Positions 8,893-16,996 of a DNA stretch of 64,000 nt are shown here, in pieces; the first letter of the stretch is position 1, and each line of letters begins with the position of its first letter. The notes under the pieces are model-generated. The model worked only from the letters and a program-made list of their open reading frames with translations, searched no databases and was not told the origin of the DNA. The stretch lies in NCBI RefSeq assembly GCF_017114995.1, contig NZ_JABXKL010000050.1:53683-117682 (forward strand), read 5' to 3'. The position numbers and the translations under genes are program-made. The DNA is from Nostoc sp. NMS9 (GTDB taxonomy: Bacteria; Cyanobacteriota; Cyanobacteriia; Cyanobacteriales; Nostocaceae).

Positions 8893-11800
8893 GTGAAAAT
8901 TTTGCGGTTTGCTGTCACAGGATGGCTGGGATGCGTGGGAGCGATCGCAGTTTCTATTCATCCTACTTTTGCTCAGTTAACTCCCGATAATAGCCTAGGA
9001 AAAGAGCGATCACAAGTCATTCCTCTTAATCAAAATAATGACGGTATCGTGGGCGGTGCGGCTCGTGGCACTAACCTCTTTCACAGTTTTCAAGATTTTA
9101 ACGTCGGTGTTGCTCGAGGTGTTTATTTTGCTAATCCAGAGGGGATAACAAATATCTTTTCTCGCGTTACTGGTGGTAACTCATCGAATATTTTTGGGAG
9201 CTTAGGAGTATTAGGTAATGCGAATTTGTTTTTCCTAAATCCCAATGGCATTTTATTTGGTAAAAATGCTCAGTTAGATATGCAGGGATCATTTATGGGC
9301 ACAACAGCGAACGGGGTGCAGTTTAGGAATCAGGGGGTTTTTAGCGCGACGAATCCCGAAGCGCCGCCATTGTTAACGATTAATCCTTCGGCGTTGTTGT
9401 TTAATCAAATTAATCAAAACGCATCGATTCAAAATAATTCTGTTGCACCCGCAGGCAAAGATCCTGGGGGTGTTGATGTATTTGGTTTGCGTGTTCCAGA
9501 TGGTAATAGTTTGTTGCTTGTTGGTGGTAATGTCAGCATGGATGGAGGATGGGCGATCGCGAATGGTGGACGCATCGAGTTAGGAGGTTTGGTAGAAAGG
9601 GGAAGCATTGGAATTCAAAGTAATGGGGATAATTTCAGTTTAAGTTTTCCCGATGGGGTACAACGGGGAGACATATCTCTCAATAACAAGGCAATAGTTG
9701 GTGTTATTGCTGGTAGTGGCGGTAGTATTGCGGCAAATACTCGAAATCTAGAGATTTTAGCAGGTAGTCAATTTTTTGCCGGGATAGGGTCAGGTTTAGG
9801 GACTGCTAACACTCAAGCAGGAGATATTACAGTTGATGCTACAGGAGAAATCAAGCTTGCAGGGGCAAATAGCCTAATTTTCAACTCAGTTCAATCTCAA
9901 GCAGTAGGAAATGCAGGTAATATCACAATTAAAACTGGCTCCCTTGAAGTAACAGATGGCGCTCAAATAGTTTCTAGTATTTTTGGCAAAGGTGATTCGG
10001 GTAATATTTCTATCACAGCCAGTGATGCCATCTCTCTGGATAAAACATCATATATTCTCAACAATGTTCAAAGTCGTGATGCTGAAGGGAATGCTAGAAA
10101 TATCGACATCACGACAGGTTCGCTTACTGCAACTAATGGTGCTGAAATTAATTCCTTTACCCGTGGACGAGGAAATGCAGGAAATATCATGATTAAAGCA
10201 AGGGATGCAGTCACTTTTGATGGGAAAGATAGCGATGGAAATTATAGTGGTTCATTTAGCAATGTACTAGCTGGTGGAGTGGGTAATGGTGGGAAGATTA
10301 ATATCACTGCTAGTTCATTATCCCTGACTAACAATGGGCAATTAGGGGTTGGTGTGCGCGAAGCTTTTGATACAATTCCTGCTGGTAAAGGTATTGGTGG
10401 CAGAGTAGATATCAATGTGCGTGATGCATTCACAATATCTGGAACAAATAGCGGAATCTTTGCAGATATTGATACTGGTGCTGTAGGAAGTGGCGGAAAT
10501 ATTCAAGTTGAAGCTGGAAATATTTTTGTAACAGATGGTGGGTTAATCAGATCTAGCACTTTTGGTAAAGGTGATTCAGGTAATATTTTCATTACAGCCC
10601 GTGATGCAACTTCTCTAGATGCTGCATCATATATCGCCAACAATGTTCAGAGTACTGATGCTGAAGGGAATGCTGGAAATATCGACATTACTACTGGTTC
10701 GCTTTCGGTAACGAATGGTGCTGAAATTAATTCCTTTACTCGCGGACGAGGAAATGCAGGAAATATCACGATTCAAGCCAGGGATGCAGTCACTTTTGAT
10801 GGGAAAGATAGCGATGGAAACTTTAGTGCTTCATATAGTAGTGTACTAGCTGGTGGAGTAGGTAATGGTGGAAAAATTAATATCACCGCTGGTTCATTAT
10901 CCCTGACTAACAATGGACAATTAGAGATTGGTGTGGGCGAAGCTTTAGATACAATTCCTGCTGGTGAAGGTAAAGGTGGTACTGTAGATATCAATGTGCG
11001 TGATGCATTCACGATATCTGGAACAAATAGCGGAATTTTTGGGAGTTTGGGTACTGGTGCAATCGGACGTGGTGGAGATATCAAAGTTGAAGCTGGAAAT
11101 ATTTTTGTAATAGATGGTGGGGAAATACTTTCCAGTACTTTTGGTAAAGGTGATTCGGGTAATATTTCTATAACAGCCCGTGACGCAATTTTTCTAGATC
11201 AAAAAGGTATTTACAACAACGTTCAGAGTCGTGATGCTGAAGGTAATGCTGGTAATATCGACATCACCACTGGTTCGCTTTCGGTAACGAATGGTGCTGA
11301 AATTAATTCCTTTACTCGCGGACGAGGAAATGCGGGAAATATCACGATTCAAGCCAGGGATGCAGTTACTTTTGATGGGGTAGATAGTGATGGAAATTAC
11401 AGTAGTTCATCTAGTAATGTACTACCTGGTGCAGTGGGTAATGGTGGTGACATTAACCTTCAAGCTGGAAATGTTTTTATTAAAAATGGTGGGGAAATAA
11501 ATTCTAGTACTTTTGGTGAAGGTGATGCAGGTAAAATTTCCATCACTGCCCGTGACACGGTTTCTCTATCTGGACAAGGTATAAGCTGGATTAGAAGTGA
11601 CGTTGGTTTTGGAGGAGTAGGTAATAGTGGAGGCATAAGCATCAGTACAGGCTCGCTATTTGCCAGTGATGAAGCCAGAATTTTCTCGAGTGTTTCTGGA
11701 CGCGGAAATTCTGGAGGAATACTCATTGAAGCCCGTGATACTGTTTCCCTAACGGGAGTAGGCGACCTTAATCTTGGTAGAACTAATTTTGATGCAGATG

Positions 11801-13212
11801 GAACTATATTTGCCAGCAGCGTTGATTTTGGAGGCGTGGGTAATAGTGGTGGTGTAGTTATAAAAACTGGCACTTTACGCTTAGATAGTTCTCAAATCAA
11901 TGCAAGCACAGCAGGACGAGGTAATTCAGGTAACATCCTCATCGAGGCACAAGACCAAGTAGCCCTACTGCAAGGGTCTGATATGTTTTCTGAAGTGGCC
12001 TGTGCTTGTGAAGACAATGTAGGAGGAGTAGGTGGAATCGGAAATGGCGGAGATATTAGGATTACAACAGGTTCGTTGCTACTAGATGTTGGTGCTAACT
12101 TGCGTGCAGATACTGAAGCTATTGGTAATGGCGGCAATATTATCATCAATGCACGAGATAGCGTCACATTCAGGGGCGATTTAAAACCATTTGGAGGTGG
12201 TGCTTATACCCAAGTGGAACCTGAAGCAGTTGGAAAAGGTGGTAGCATCATAATCAATACACCTCATTTATCTGTTTCTGGCGACCATGAAATAAACACC
12301 AGAACTCAGGGACAAGGAGATGCGGGAAATATCTTTATAAACGCAAACTCTATCTCTCTTGCAGGTTCCGATGTCTTCATTACCAGTGGCGCTAGTCAAG
12401 ACGAACGGCTGACAGGGACTTCAGGTAAAGGTGGAGATATTAACATCACCACAAATTCCCTACTTGTAACTGACGGGGCAAAGCTATCAGCTAACACGGA
12501 AATTCAAGATGCTGCTGGGAACATTAATATCAATGCATCCCGGCTTACCCTTGATAATCGAGGCTCTATAACTTCTGAATCGATCGCTGATGCCAATGGT
12601 GGTAATATTAAACTCAATCTCAGGGACTTTTTGCTGATGCGTCACGGTAGCCAAATTTCCACCACCGCAGGCAACGCACAAGCTGGTGGCAATGGCGGTA
12701 ACATTAATATCAACTCTAAAATCATCGCCGCCAGCCCCGAAGAAAATAGCGACATCAGCGCCAATGCATATACTGGTACAGGTGGAAGAGTCCAAATCAA
12801 CGCGCAAGGTATCTTCGGTATCGAAGCGCGTCCAAAGCCAACCAAAAAAAGCGATATTACTGCAAGTTCCGAATTAGGCGTTTCAGGTATAACAAATATT
12901 AACGCACCAGATACCAGTTACATTCTAAACAGCTTCACCGGATTATTCCCAAACGTCATCGATACTAATGCACTAATCGCTAATAGTTGCATTGTTCGCA
13001 GTTCCAAACAAAAGGGTACATTCTTCATCACTGGTTCTGGTGCTTTACGTAGTAGTCCGGGGGATGGATTAATTTCAAACTATTCGACTGGTGAGGTGCG
13101 TAATGTTGAACCAACATCGCAGACTTGGAAAAAAGGCAATCGCATAGTTGAACCACAAGGGCTTTATCGACTTGCTGATGGACGCTTGGTACTCAGTCGA
13201 GAATGTCAGTGA
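8893..13212 (+). CDS. Filamentous-haemagglutinin-type TpsA exoprotein
   Basis: A 1,439-residue exoprotein with a signal peptide (1-28, ending HPTFAQ), an N-terminal haemagglutination/TPS secretion domain (about 30-160, with the LNPNGILFG motif) and a long beta-helix built of GNGGxI / DAGNIxI repeats. Residues about 367-559, 560-752 and 753-876 are near-identical modules (DNA period exactly 579 bp, the third shortened to 372 bp). The C-terminus (RLADGRLVLSRECQ) is the ending common in cyanobacterial members. The start is GTG. Proteins of this family leave the cell through a TpsB/ShlB-type outer-membrane pore, which is not encoded in this window. A surface adhesin or matrix role is likely; the ligand is unknown. 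Confidence 0.88.
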   Translation: MKILRFAVTGWLGCVGAIAVSIHPTFAQLTPDNSLGKERSQVIPLNQNNDGIVGGAARGTNLFHSFQDFNVGVARGVYFANPEGITNIFSRVTGGNSSNIFGSLGVLGNANLFFLNPNGILFGKNAQLDMQGSFMGTTANGVQFRNQGVFSATNPEAPPLLTINPSALLFNQINQNASIQNNSVAPAGKDPGGVDVFGLRVPDGNSLLLVGGNVSMDGGWAIANGGRIELGGLVERGSIGIQSNGDNFSLSFPDGVQRGDISLNNKAIVGVIAGSGGSIAANTRNLEILAGSQFFAGIGSGLGTANTQAGDITVDATGEIKLAGANSLIFNSVQSQAVGNAGNITIKTGSLEVTDGAQIVSSIFGKGDSGNISITASDAISLDKTSYILNNVQSRDAEGNARNIDITTGSLTATNGAEINSFTRGRGNAGNIMIKARDAVTFDGKDSDGNYSGSFSNVLAGGVGNGGKINITASSLSLTNNGQLGVGVREAFDTIPAGKGIGGRVDINVRDAFTISGTNSGIFADIDTGAVGSGGNIQVEAGNIFVTDGGLIRSSTFGKGDSGNIFITARDATSLDAASYIANNVQSTDAEGNAGNIDITTGSLSVTNGAEINSFTRGRGNAGNITIQARDAVTFDGKDSDGNFSASYSSVLAGGVGNGGKINITAGSLSLTNNGQLEIGVGEALDTIPAGEGKGGTVDINVRDAFTISGTNSGIFGSLGTGAIGRGGDIKVEAGNIFVIDGGEILSSTFGKGDSGNISITARDAIFLDQKGIYNNVQSRDAEGNAGNIDITTGSLSVTNGAEINSFTRGRGNAGNITIQARDAVTFDGVDSDGNYSSSSSNVLPGAVGNGGDINLQAGNVFIKNGGEINSSTFGEGDAGKISITARDTVSLSGQGISWIRSDVGFGGVGNSGGISISTGSLFASDEARIFSSVSGRGNSGGILIEARDTVSLTGVGDLNLGRTNFDADGTIFASSVDFGGVGNSGGVVIKTGTLRLDSSQINASTAGRGNSGNILIEAQDQVALLQGSDMFSEVACACEDNVGGVGGIGNGGDIRITTGSLLLDVGANLRADTEAIGNGGNIIINARDSVTFRGDLKPFGGGAYTQVEPEAVGKGGSIIINTPHLSVSGDHEINTRTQGQGDAGNIFINANSISLAGSDVFITSGASQDERLTGTSGKGGDINITTNSLLVTDGAKLSANTEIQDAAGNININASRLTLDNRGSITSESIADANGGNIKLNLRDFLLMRHGSQISTTAGNAQAGGNGGNININSKIIAASPEENSDISANAYTGTGGRVQINAQGIFGIEARPKPTKKSDITASSELGVSGITNINAPDTSYILNSFTGLFPNVIDTNALIANSCIVRSSKQKGTFFITGSGALRSSPGDGLISNYSTGEVRNVEPTSQTWKKGNRIVEPQGLYRLADGRLVLSRECQ
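9991..11520 (+). repeat. 579-bp tandem modules inside the exoprotein gene
   Basis: The phrase GGTGATTC(G/A)GGTAATATTT begins at 9991, 10570 and 11149, giving two steps of exactly 579 bp (193 codons). The related GGTGATGCAGGTAAAATTT begins at 11521, so the third unit is only 372 bp. Long runs, such as the block encoding TNGAEINSFTRGRGNAGNI, are almost unchanged between units, which points to recent duplication or gene conversion. Confidence 0.85.
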
Positions 13213-13238
13213 AGCAATTTTTAGATGAAAAGGCGGTT

Positions 13239-13394
13239 ATACCATTTCTTTGTGAGGCTGCGCCAAATTTTCTTTCTTCCTTTGTGTCCAACTCTTACGA
13301 GACGCTGCGCGAATGCGCCCAACTCTTACGAGATGCTGCGCAAATGCGGTTCGTTCCTTATATAATTTGGCGCATCTTTATACAGAATTGGTAT
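13239..13394. mobile_element. About 156-bp inverted-ended repeat element, copy A
   Basis: It begins ATACCATTTCTTTGTGAGGC and ends GCGCATCTTTATACAGAATT then GGTAT, so the ends are ATACCA(T/A)TTCT-type inverted repeats. A second copy lies at 41401-41565. Inside, a 31-bp unit beginning CCAACTCTTACGAGA and containing GCTGCGC is duplicated in tandem (13289-13347). Small reading frames in it are artefacts; the exoprotein gene ends 27 bp upstream. Confidence 0.6.
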
Positions 13395-13477
13395 TAGAAT
13401 CCACATTTTACAGAAGCAAAGTTGTTTTACCAAGACATAGCGATCGCCATGACAACATTACTGATAAAATATGCAAA

Positions 13478-14416
13478 ATGCGAGAACTTTATCCAGCGAT
13501 CAAGCCTTACTTAGAAGGTAGTTTACAGGTTTCCGACCTTCATACTATCCATTTTGAAGAGTCAGGAAACCCGCAAGGTCAACCCATCGTTTTGCTGCAT
13601 GGGGGCCCTGGTGGTGGATGTCCAGCTTTTTATCGGCAATATTTCCACCCAGAAAAATGGCGATTAGTAATGTTTGACCAGCGCGGTTGTGGTCAAAGTA
13701 CTCCCCATGCTGAATTACGAGAAAATACTACTTGGGATTTAGTCAGTGATATTGAAAAACTACGTCAACATTTAGGTATAGAAAAGTGGGCGGTTTTCGG
13801 TGGTAGTTGGGGTAGCACTTTATCATTAGCCTACAGTCAAACCCATCCCTCTCGATGCACAGGATTAATTCTGCGTGGGATCTTCATGCTGAGACAAAAA
13901 GAGTTGCGCTGGTTCTACCAAGAGGGTGCTAGCTATATTTTTCCTGATGCTTGGGAAGAATATCTCAAACCAATTCCCATAGATGAACGTGACGATCTGA
14001 TCGCAGCATATTACAAACGCTTGACCAATCCAGATTTAGAAATTCAATTAACAGCAGCGCGTGCTTGGTCAATTTGGGAAGGTAGTACCAGTAGACTGTT
14101 CTTAGATCCAGAACTTATGCAAAAGTTTGGCGAGAGTGAATTTGCTTCAGCTTTTGCTCGGATTGAATGCCATTACTTTATGAATAAGGGATTTTTGGAA
14201 ACAGAAGATCAATTACTCTTAAATGTAGACCGTATACGCCATATTCCGGCTGTAATTGTTCAGGGACGCTATGATGTAGTCTGCCCAATGATCTCAGCTT
14301 GGGAATTACATCGGGCTTGGCCAGAAGCAGAATTTATTGTGGTTCCTGATGCCGGACACTCGGTGAGTGAACCAGGAATTCGTAGTGCTTTGATTGAAGC
14401 AACAGATAATATTTAA
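13478..14416 (+). CDS. Prolyl iminopeptidase
   Basis: An alpha/beta hydrolase of peptidase family S33, 313 residues from the chosen ATG, the usual length. It removes N-terminal proline from peptides in the cytoplasm. Visible features: HGGPGGGC oxyanion-hole motif (41-48), nucleophile S110 in GGSWGS, D266 in GRYDVVCP and H294 in AGHS. An open frame extends 165 bp further upstream into the repeat element at 13239-13394, but those 55 residues are repeat-derived and not family-like. MRELYPAIKPY is the family-typical N-terminus. There is no signal peptide. Confidence 0.92.
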   Translation: MRELYPAIKPYLEGSLQVSDLHTIHFEESGNPQGQPIVLLHGGPGGGCPAFYRQYFHPEKWRLVMFDQRGCGQSTPHAELRENTTWDLVSDIEKLRQHLGIEKWAVFGGSWGSTLSLAYSQTHPSRCTGLILRGIFMLRQKELRWFYQEGASYIFPDAWEEYLKPIPIDERDDLIAAYYKRLTNPDLEIQLTAARAWSIWEGSTSRLFLDPELMQKFGESEFASAFARIECHYFMNKGFLETEDQLLLNVDRIRHIPAVIVQGRYDVVCPMISAWELHRAWPEAEFIVVPDAGHSVSEPGIRSALIEATDNI

Positions 14417-14450
14417 TTCGGTTGAATATTTTCGATTGTAAATTTGGAAA

Positions 14451-14480
14451 CTTACACTGTATGTAAACCATCAGTGTAAG
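14451..14480. terminator. Perfect 9-bp inverted repeat after the iminopeptidase gene
   Basis: CTTACACTG (14451-14459) and CAGTGTAAG (14472-14480) are exact reverse complements with a 12-base loop, 35 bp after the iminopeptidase stop and just before the lipoprotein gene. There is no T-run, so it may be an operator or an mRNA stability hairpin rather than an intrinsic terminator. Confidence 0.4.
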
Positions 14481-14502
14481 TAGTTCACTACAAAAAAAAG
14501 AT

Positions 14503-15147
14503 ATGCAAATTCTAATTATGGAAGGCAGTATGTTATTGCTCCTAACTGCGATGACAACTGGCTGTGTCGGTTCTTCCTCTGTTACAAAACAGCCGCAAGC
14601 CTTGCCAGCAAGCACTGAGCAGCCGACGAAAGAAGCTGTATTGAACTCAACACCTACACCGACTGCAAAACCTATAGAGCATTCTACCCCTGAAGCCACT
14701 ATTGCCACGAATCCGACGCGCTGTGAAACTAGTCAATTGTCAGTGCGCCGAGTCTCTGAAGATGCTGGCGTTGGGAATGTTGCACTTACCTACGCCTTCA
14801 CCAATAATGCCTCATCCCCTTGCAACCTCTACGGTTATCCGGGATTGGCACTACTGGATGCAAAAGATCAACCTTTGCAGGGGATTAAAGTTATTCGCTC
14901 CCAGGATACTTACTTTTCGAGTAAGCAACCTCGACAACAAGTAACTCTAGCTCCTGGAAAACAAGCCTCATTTCAGATAGCATACAACCACATTAGTTCC
15001 CCAGATCAAAACTGCCCAATATCTAGTAAAATTCAAATCACGCCTCCTAATGCTTACCAGCACTTTACCCTTACAGAACAAATCAAGCCTTGTACAGGCA
15101 AAGTTAGAGTGACTCCAGTACGAGCCGTTAGCACTCAACCCAAGTAA
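14503..15147 (+). CDS. DUF4232-type lipoprotein
   Basis: A 214-residue protein with a lipobox-like hydrophobic start (LLLLTAMTTGC, Cys at about residue 21), so it is probably lipid-anchored on the outside of the inner membrane. A Ser/Thr/Pro-rich linker (about 22-72) leads to a DUF4232-like domain (about 74-205): CETSQLSVRRVSEDAG, then ALTYAFTNNASSPCNLYGYPGL and a C-terminal Cys pair. The function of DUF4232 is unknown. Internal ATGs at 14521 and 14530 would give a more ordinary lipoprotein signal, and the 14530 start is plausible. Confidence 0.72.
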   Translation: MQILIMEGSMLLLLTAMTTGCVGSSSVTKQPQALPASTEQPTKEAVLNSTPTPTAKPIEHSTPEATIATNPTRCETSQLSVRRVSEDAGVGNVALTYAFTNNASSPCNLYGYPGLALLDAKDQPLQGIKVIRSQDTYFSSKQPRQQVTLAPGKQASFQIAYNHISSPDQNCPISSKIQITPPNAYQHFTLTEQIKPCTGKVRVTPVRAVSTQPK

Positions 15148-15245
15148 ATTTCTGTAATTTACTCAAAGACCCAGAAAAAGCATAAATTTAATCAAAGCCT
15201 CTGATAAGTTCAGGATTGTACTAATCAAAAAGGTTAAAAAATTTT

Positions 15246-16037
15246 ATGGAAGGAATTGATGTTGCCGATCAAGATGGCAGAGTAGATTGGACGGCAGTAA
15301 AAAACTCTGGTAAAACTTTTGCGTTTGTCAAAGCCACAGAAGGAGTAAGCATCAAAGATTCTGCTTTTGCTCATCACTGGCAAACCATGAAAGCTGTTGG
15401 TCTTATTCGGGGTGCTTATCATTTCTTTCACCCCCATACATCTGACCCGGTTCAGCAAGCAAACGAATTCTTAAAAACTTTGGGCAAATTAGAACCAGGA
15501 GACCTACCACCAGTCCTAGATGTAGAGGTAACTGACAAAGTAAATAGCCAAGCTGTAATTAATGCAGCCAAACAGTGGTTGGCAGAGGTGGAAAAAGCCC
15601 TTTTACAACAAACAAAAAAACCAATTAAACCAATTATTTATACCTTCCCCAATTTCTGGACAGAACTTGGTAATCCATCTGATTTTGCTAGTTATCCTTT
15701 ATGGATTGCCCACTACGGAACCAAGAACCCAACTATTCCTGATGCTTGGCAGGGACAATACTTAATCCATCAATATGAAGGTGATATATCTGGTGTAACT
15801 GGTGTTAGTGGTCGAGCCGATTTGAATAGATTTAATGGATTGCAGCTAGGAGATTCTGGGCTAAAAGTAAAACAATTACAACAGCAATTAAAAGATATTG
15901 GATTATATACTGATGCCATTGATGGGCGTTTTTCTGAGTCAGTTAAAAATGCAATTGTTAGTTTCCAAACATCTAAAAAATTGCAAGCTGATGGAATTGT
16001 CGGTATAAAAACTTGGATAGCTTTACTATGGATTTAA
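15246..16037 (+). CDS. GH25 lysozyme with peptidoglycan-binding domain
   Basis: Residues 1-190 form a glycoside hydrolase family 25 (Chalaropsis-type muramidase) domain: start MEGIDVADQDGRVDW, FAFVKATEG, GAYHFFHP and the catalytic DxE pair D92/E94 (PVLDVEV). Residues about 198-263 are a PG_binding_1 domain (LQLGDSGLKVKQLQQQL ... DGIVGIKTW). The enzyme cleaves the glycan backbone of peptidoglycan. No signal peptide is present, so either export is non-classical or release is by lysis; some phage and cyanobacterial GH25 proteins are similar. Its ATG follows an A-rich stretch and it appears monocistronic. Confidence 0.9.
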   Translation: MEGIDVADQDGRVDWTAVKNSGKTFAFVKATEGVSIKDSAFAHHWQTMKAVGLIRGAYHFFHPHTSDPVQQANEFLKTLGKLEPGDLPPVLDVEVTDKVNSQAVINAAKQWLAEVEKALLQQTKKPIKPIIYTFPNFWTELGNPSDFASYPLWIAHYGTKNPTIPDAWQGQYLIHQYEGDISGVTGVSGRADLNRFNGLQLGDSGLKVKQLQQQLKDIGLYTDAIDGRFSESVKNAIVSFQTSKKLQADGIVGIKTWIALLWI

Positions 16038-16057
16038 GTAAGTAGGTGTGAATAAAC

Positions 16058-16088
16058 AAAGGTTTGTGGTCAACGACTCCAAACCTTT
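16058..16088 (+). terminator. Intrinsic terminator of the GH25 gene
   Basis: AAAGGTTTG and CAAACCTTT form a perfect 9-bp stem with a 13-base loop, 20 bp after the stop codon and followed by an AT-rich tract with a TTTT run. Confidence 0.6.
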
Positions 16089-16136
16089 AATTAATTTTAT
16101 ATTGTATAATATAGTTTGATTTATTGTGGTTGCTAC

Positions 16137-16574
16137 TTAACATCGTAATGAACAAAATTGAGATTCGACCTGGAAAAAACCTTTAAGGATTCGTTTGAGT
16201 GAATTAAACTTAACCCGCCTGATAGCTTTATTTACTTCTACCCACTGCCGTTTTCTTTTACTTGCTTCTGGATAATCTTCACTCAGCATATCGACTGATA
16301 GTAAATACATTTTGACGCAGTAAATTTTGCCTTGTTTGCGGTACTTGTAAATTCCCAGTTCATTTGCATCTACTTGCCCAATTATCCCTGCTTCTTCCCA
16401 CGCCTCTTTTGCTGCTGAATCAGGCGGACTCATGCCATTAGGAATATCTCCTTTCGGAATCACCCAGTGTTGAAAGTCACGGGTTGTAATTAGCAAGATT
16501 TCAACTTTACCATTGTTCACTCTGTAAGGAATCACCCCAGACTGTTTAAACACTTTGCTGGCTTTTCGACTCAT
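16137..16574 (-). CDS. Nudix hydrolase
   Basis: A 145-residue single-domain Nudix protein of the diphosphoinositol/dinucleoside-polyphosphate hydrolase type (SGVIPYRVNNGKVEILLITTR, then WVIPKGDIP). The Nudix box reads G-DIPNG-M-SPPDSAA-KEAWEEAGI: the metal-binding Glu residues are kept, but the first Glu of the GX5E part is Met and the Arg is Lys. Substrate cannot be predicted. It is convergent with the lysozyme gene and separated from it by that gene's terminator. Confidence 0.88.
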   Translation of the reverse strand: MSRKASKVFKQSGVIPYRVNNGKVEILLITTRDFQHWVIPKGDIPNGMSPPDSAAKEAWEEAGIIGQVDANELGIYKYRKQGKIYCVKMYLLSVDMLSEDYPEASKRKRQWVEVNKAIRRVKFNSLKRILKGFFQVESQFCSLRC

Positions 16575-16996
16575 GTAATTTACATCCTGTACGTCCTAGC
16601 TTTTTTGTACAATGTTTACTTCAGAAATTCTAGAGCTGATACCGGATAAATTTTGGTTAATCTTAAGTTATGAAAAGGTTAAAAAATTGCTTTTTGCTTA
16701 TAAGAGTTAATTATTCAAAAATTTTCCAGCATCATTGTTTGAGCGGGTGATGATGGTTTTAATGCCGCAGTTATATCATGTCCGGCTAATTAGTTATAAT
16801 TCCCTTTTTCTATGCAGAAAGCCCAAAAACCCATCCCCTCTCCACCTCTGCCCCTGGAGCGGTCTTAATGATAAGTCTTTAACCGGACATGATATTACAC
16901 TATATATTGTCAGACTGGTTTTATCTGGAAAAGTCAGACGCCTATTCGTGAGTTGTATGCATATAAAGTTATCGGGAATCTAGGCAGCACTTTTGT
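16575..16996. other. Gene-free stretch containing a MITE-like element
   Basis: No gene is visible. The element at 16773-16895 occupies its middle and the remainder is AT-rich promoter-like DNA for the Nudix gene. Small plus-strand frames here run through the element and are not considered genes. Confidence 0.5.
16773..16895. mobile_element. 123-bp MITE-like element with perfect 13-bp ends
   Basis: The terminal repeats ATATCATGTCCGG (16773-16785) and CCGGACATGATAT (16883-16895) are perfect inverted repeats. Related ends occur at 6025-6164 and 25613-25661. The sub-terminal TAATTAGTTATAATTC is shared by all three. Confidence 0.75.

Noticed and set aside
10242..12167. Several Pro/Leu-rich minus-strand frames inside the exoprotein gene
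   Set aside because: They are antisense shadows of the Gly/Asn-rich repeats.
13203..13397. 64-codon frame overlapping the exoprotein end
   Set aside because: It is mostly the repeat element at 13239-13394.
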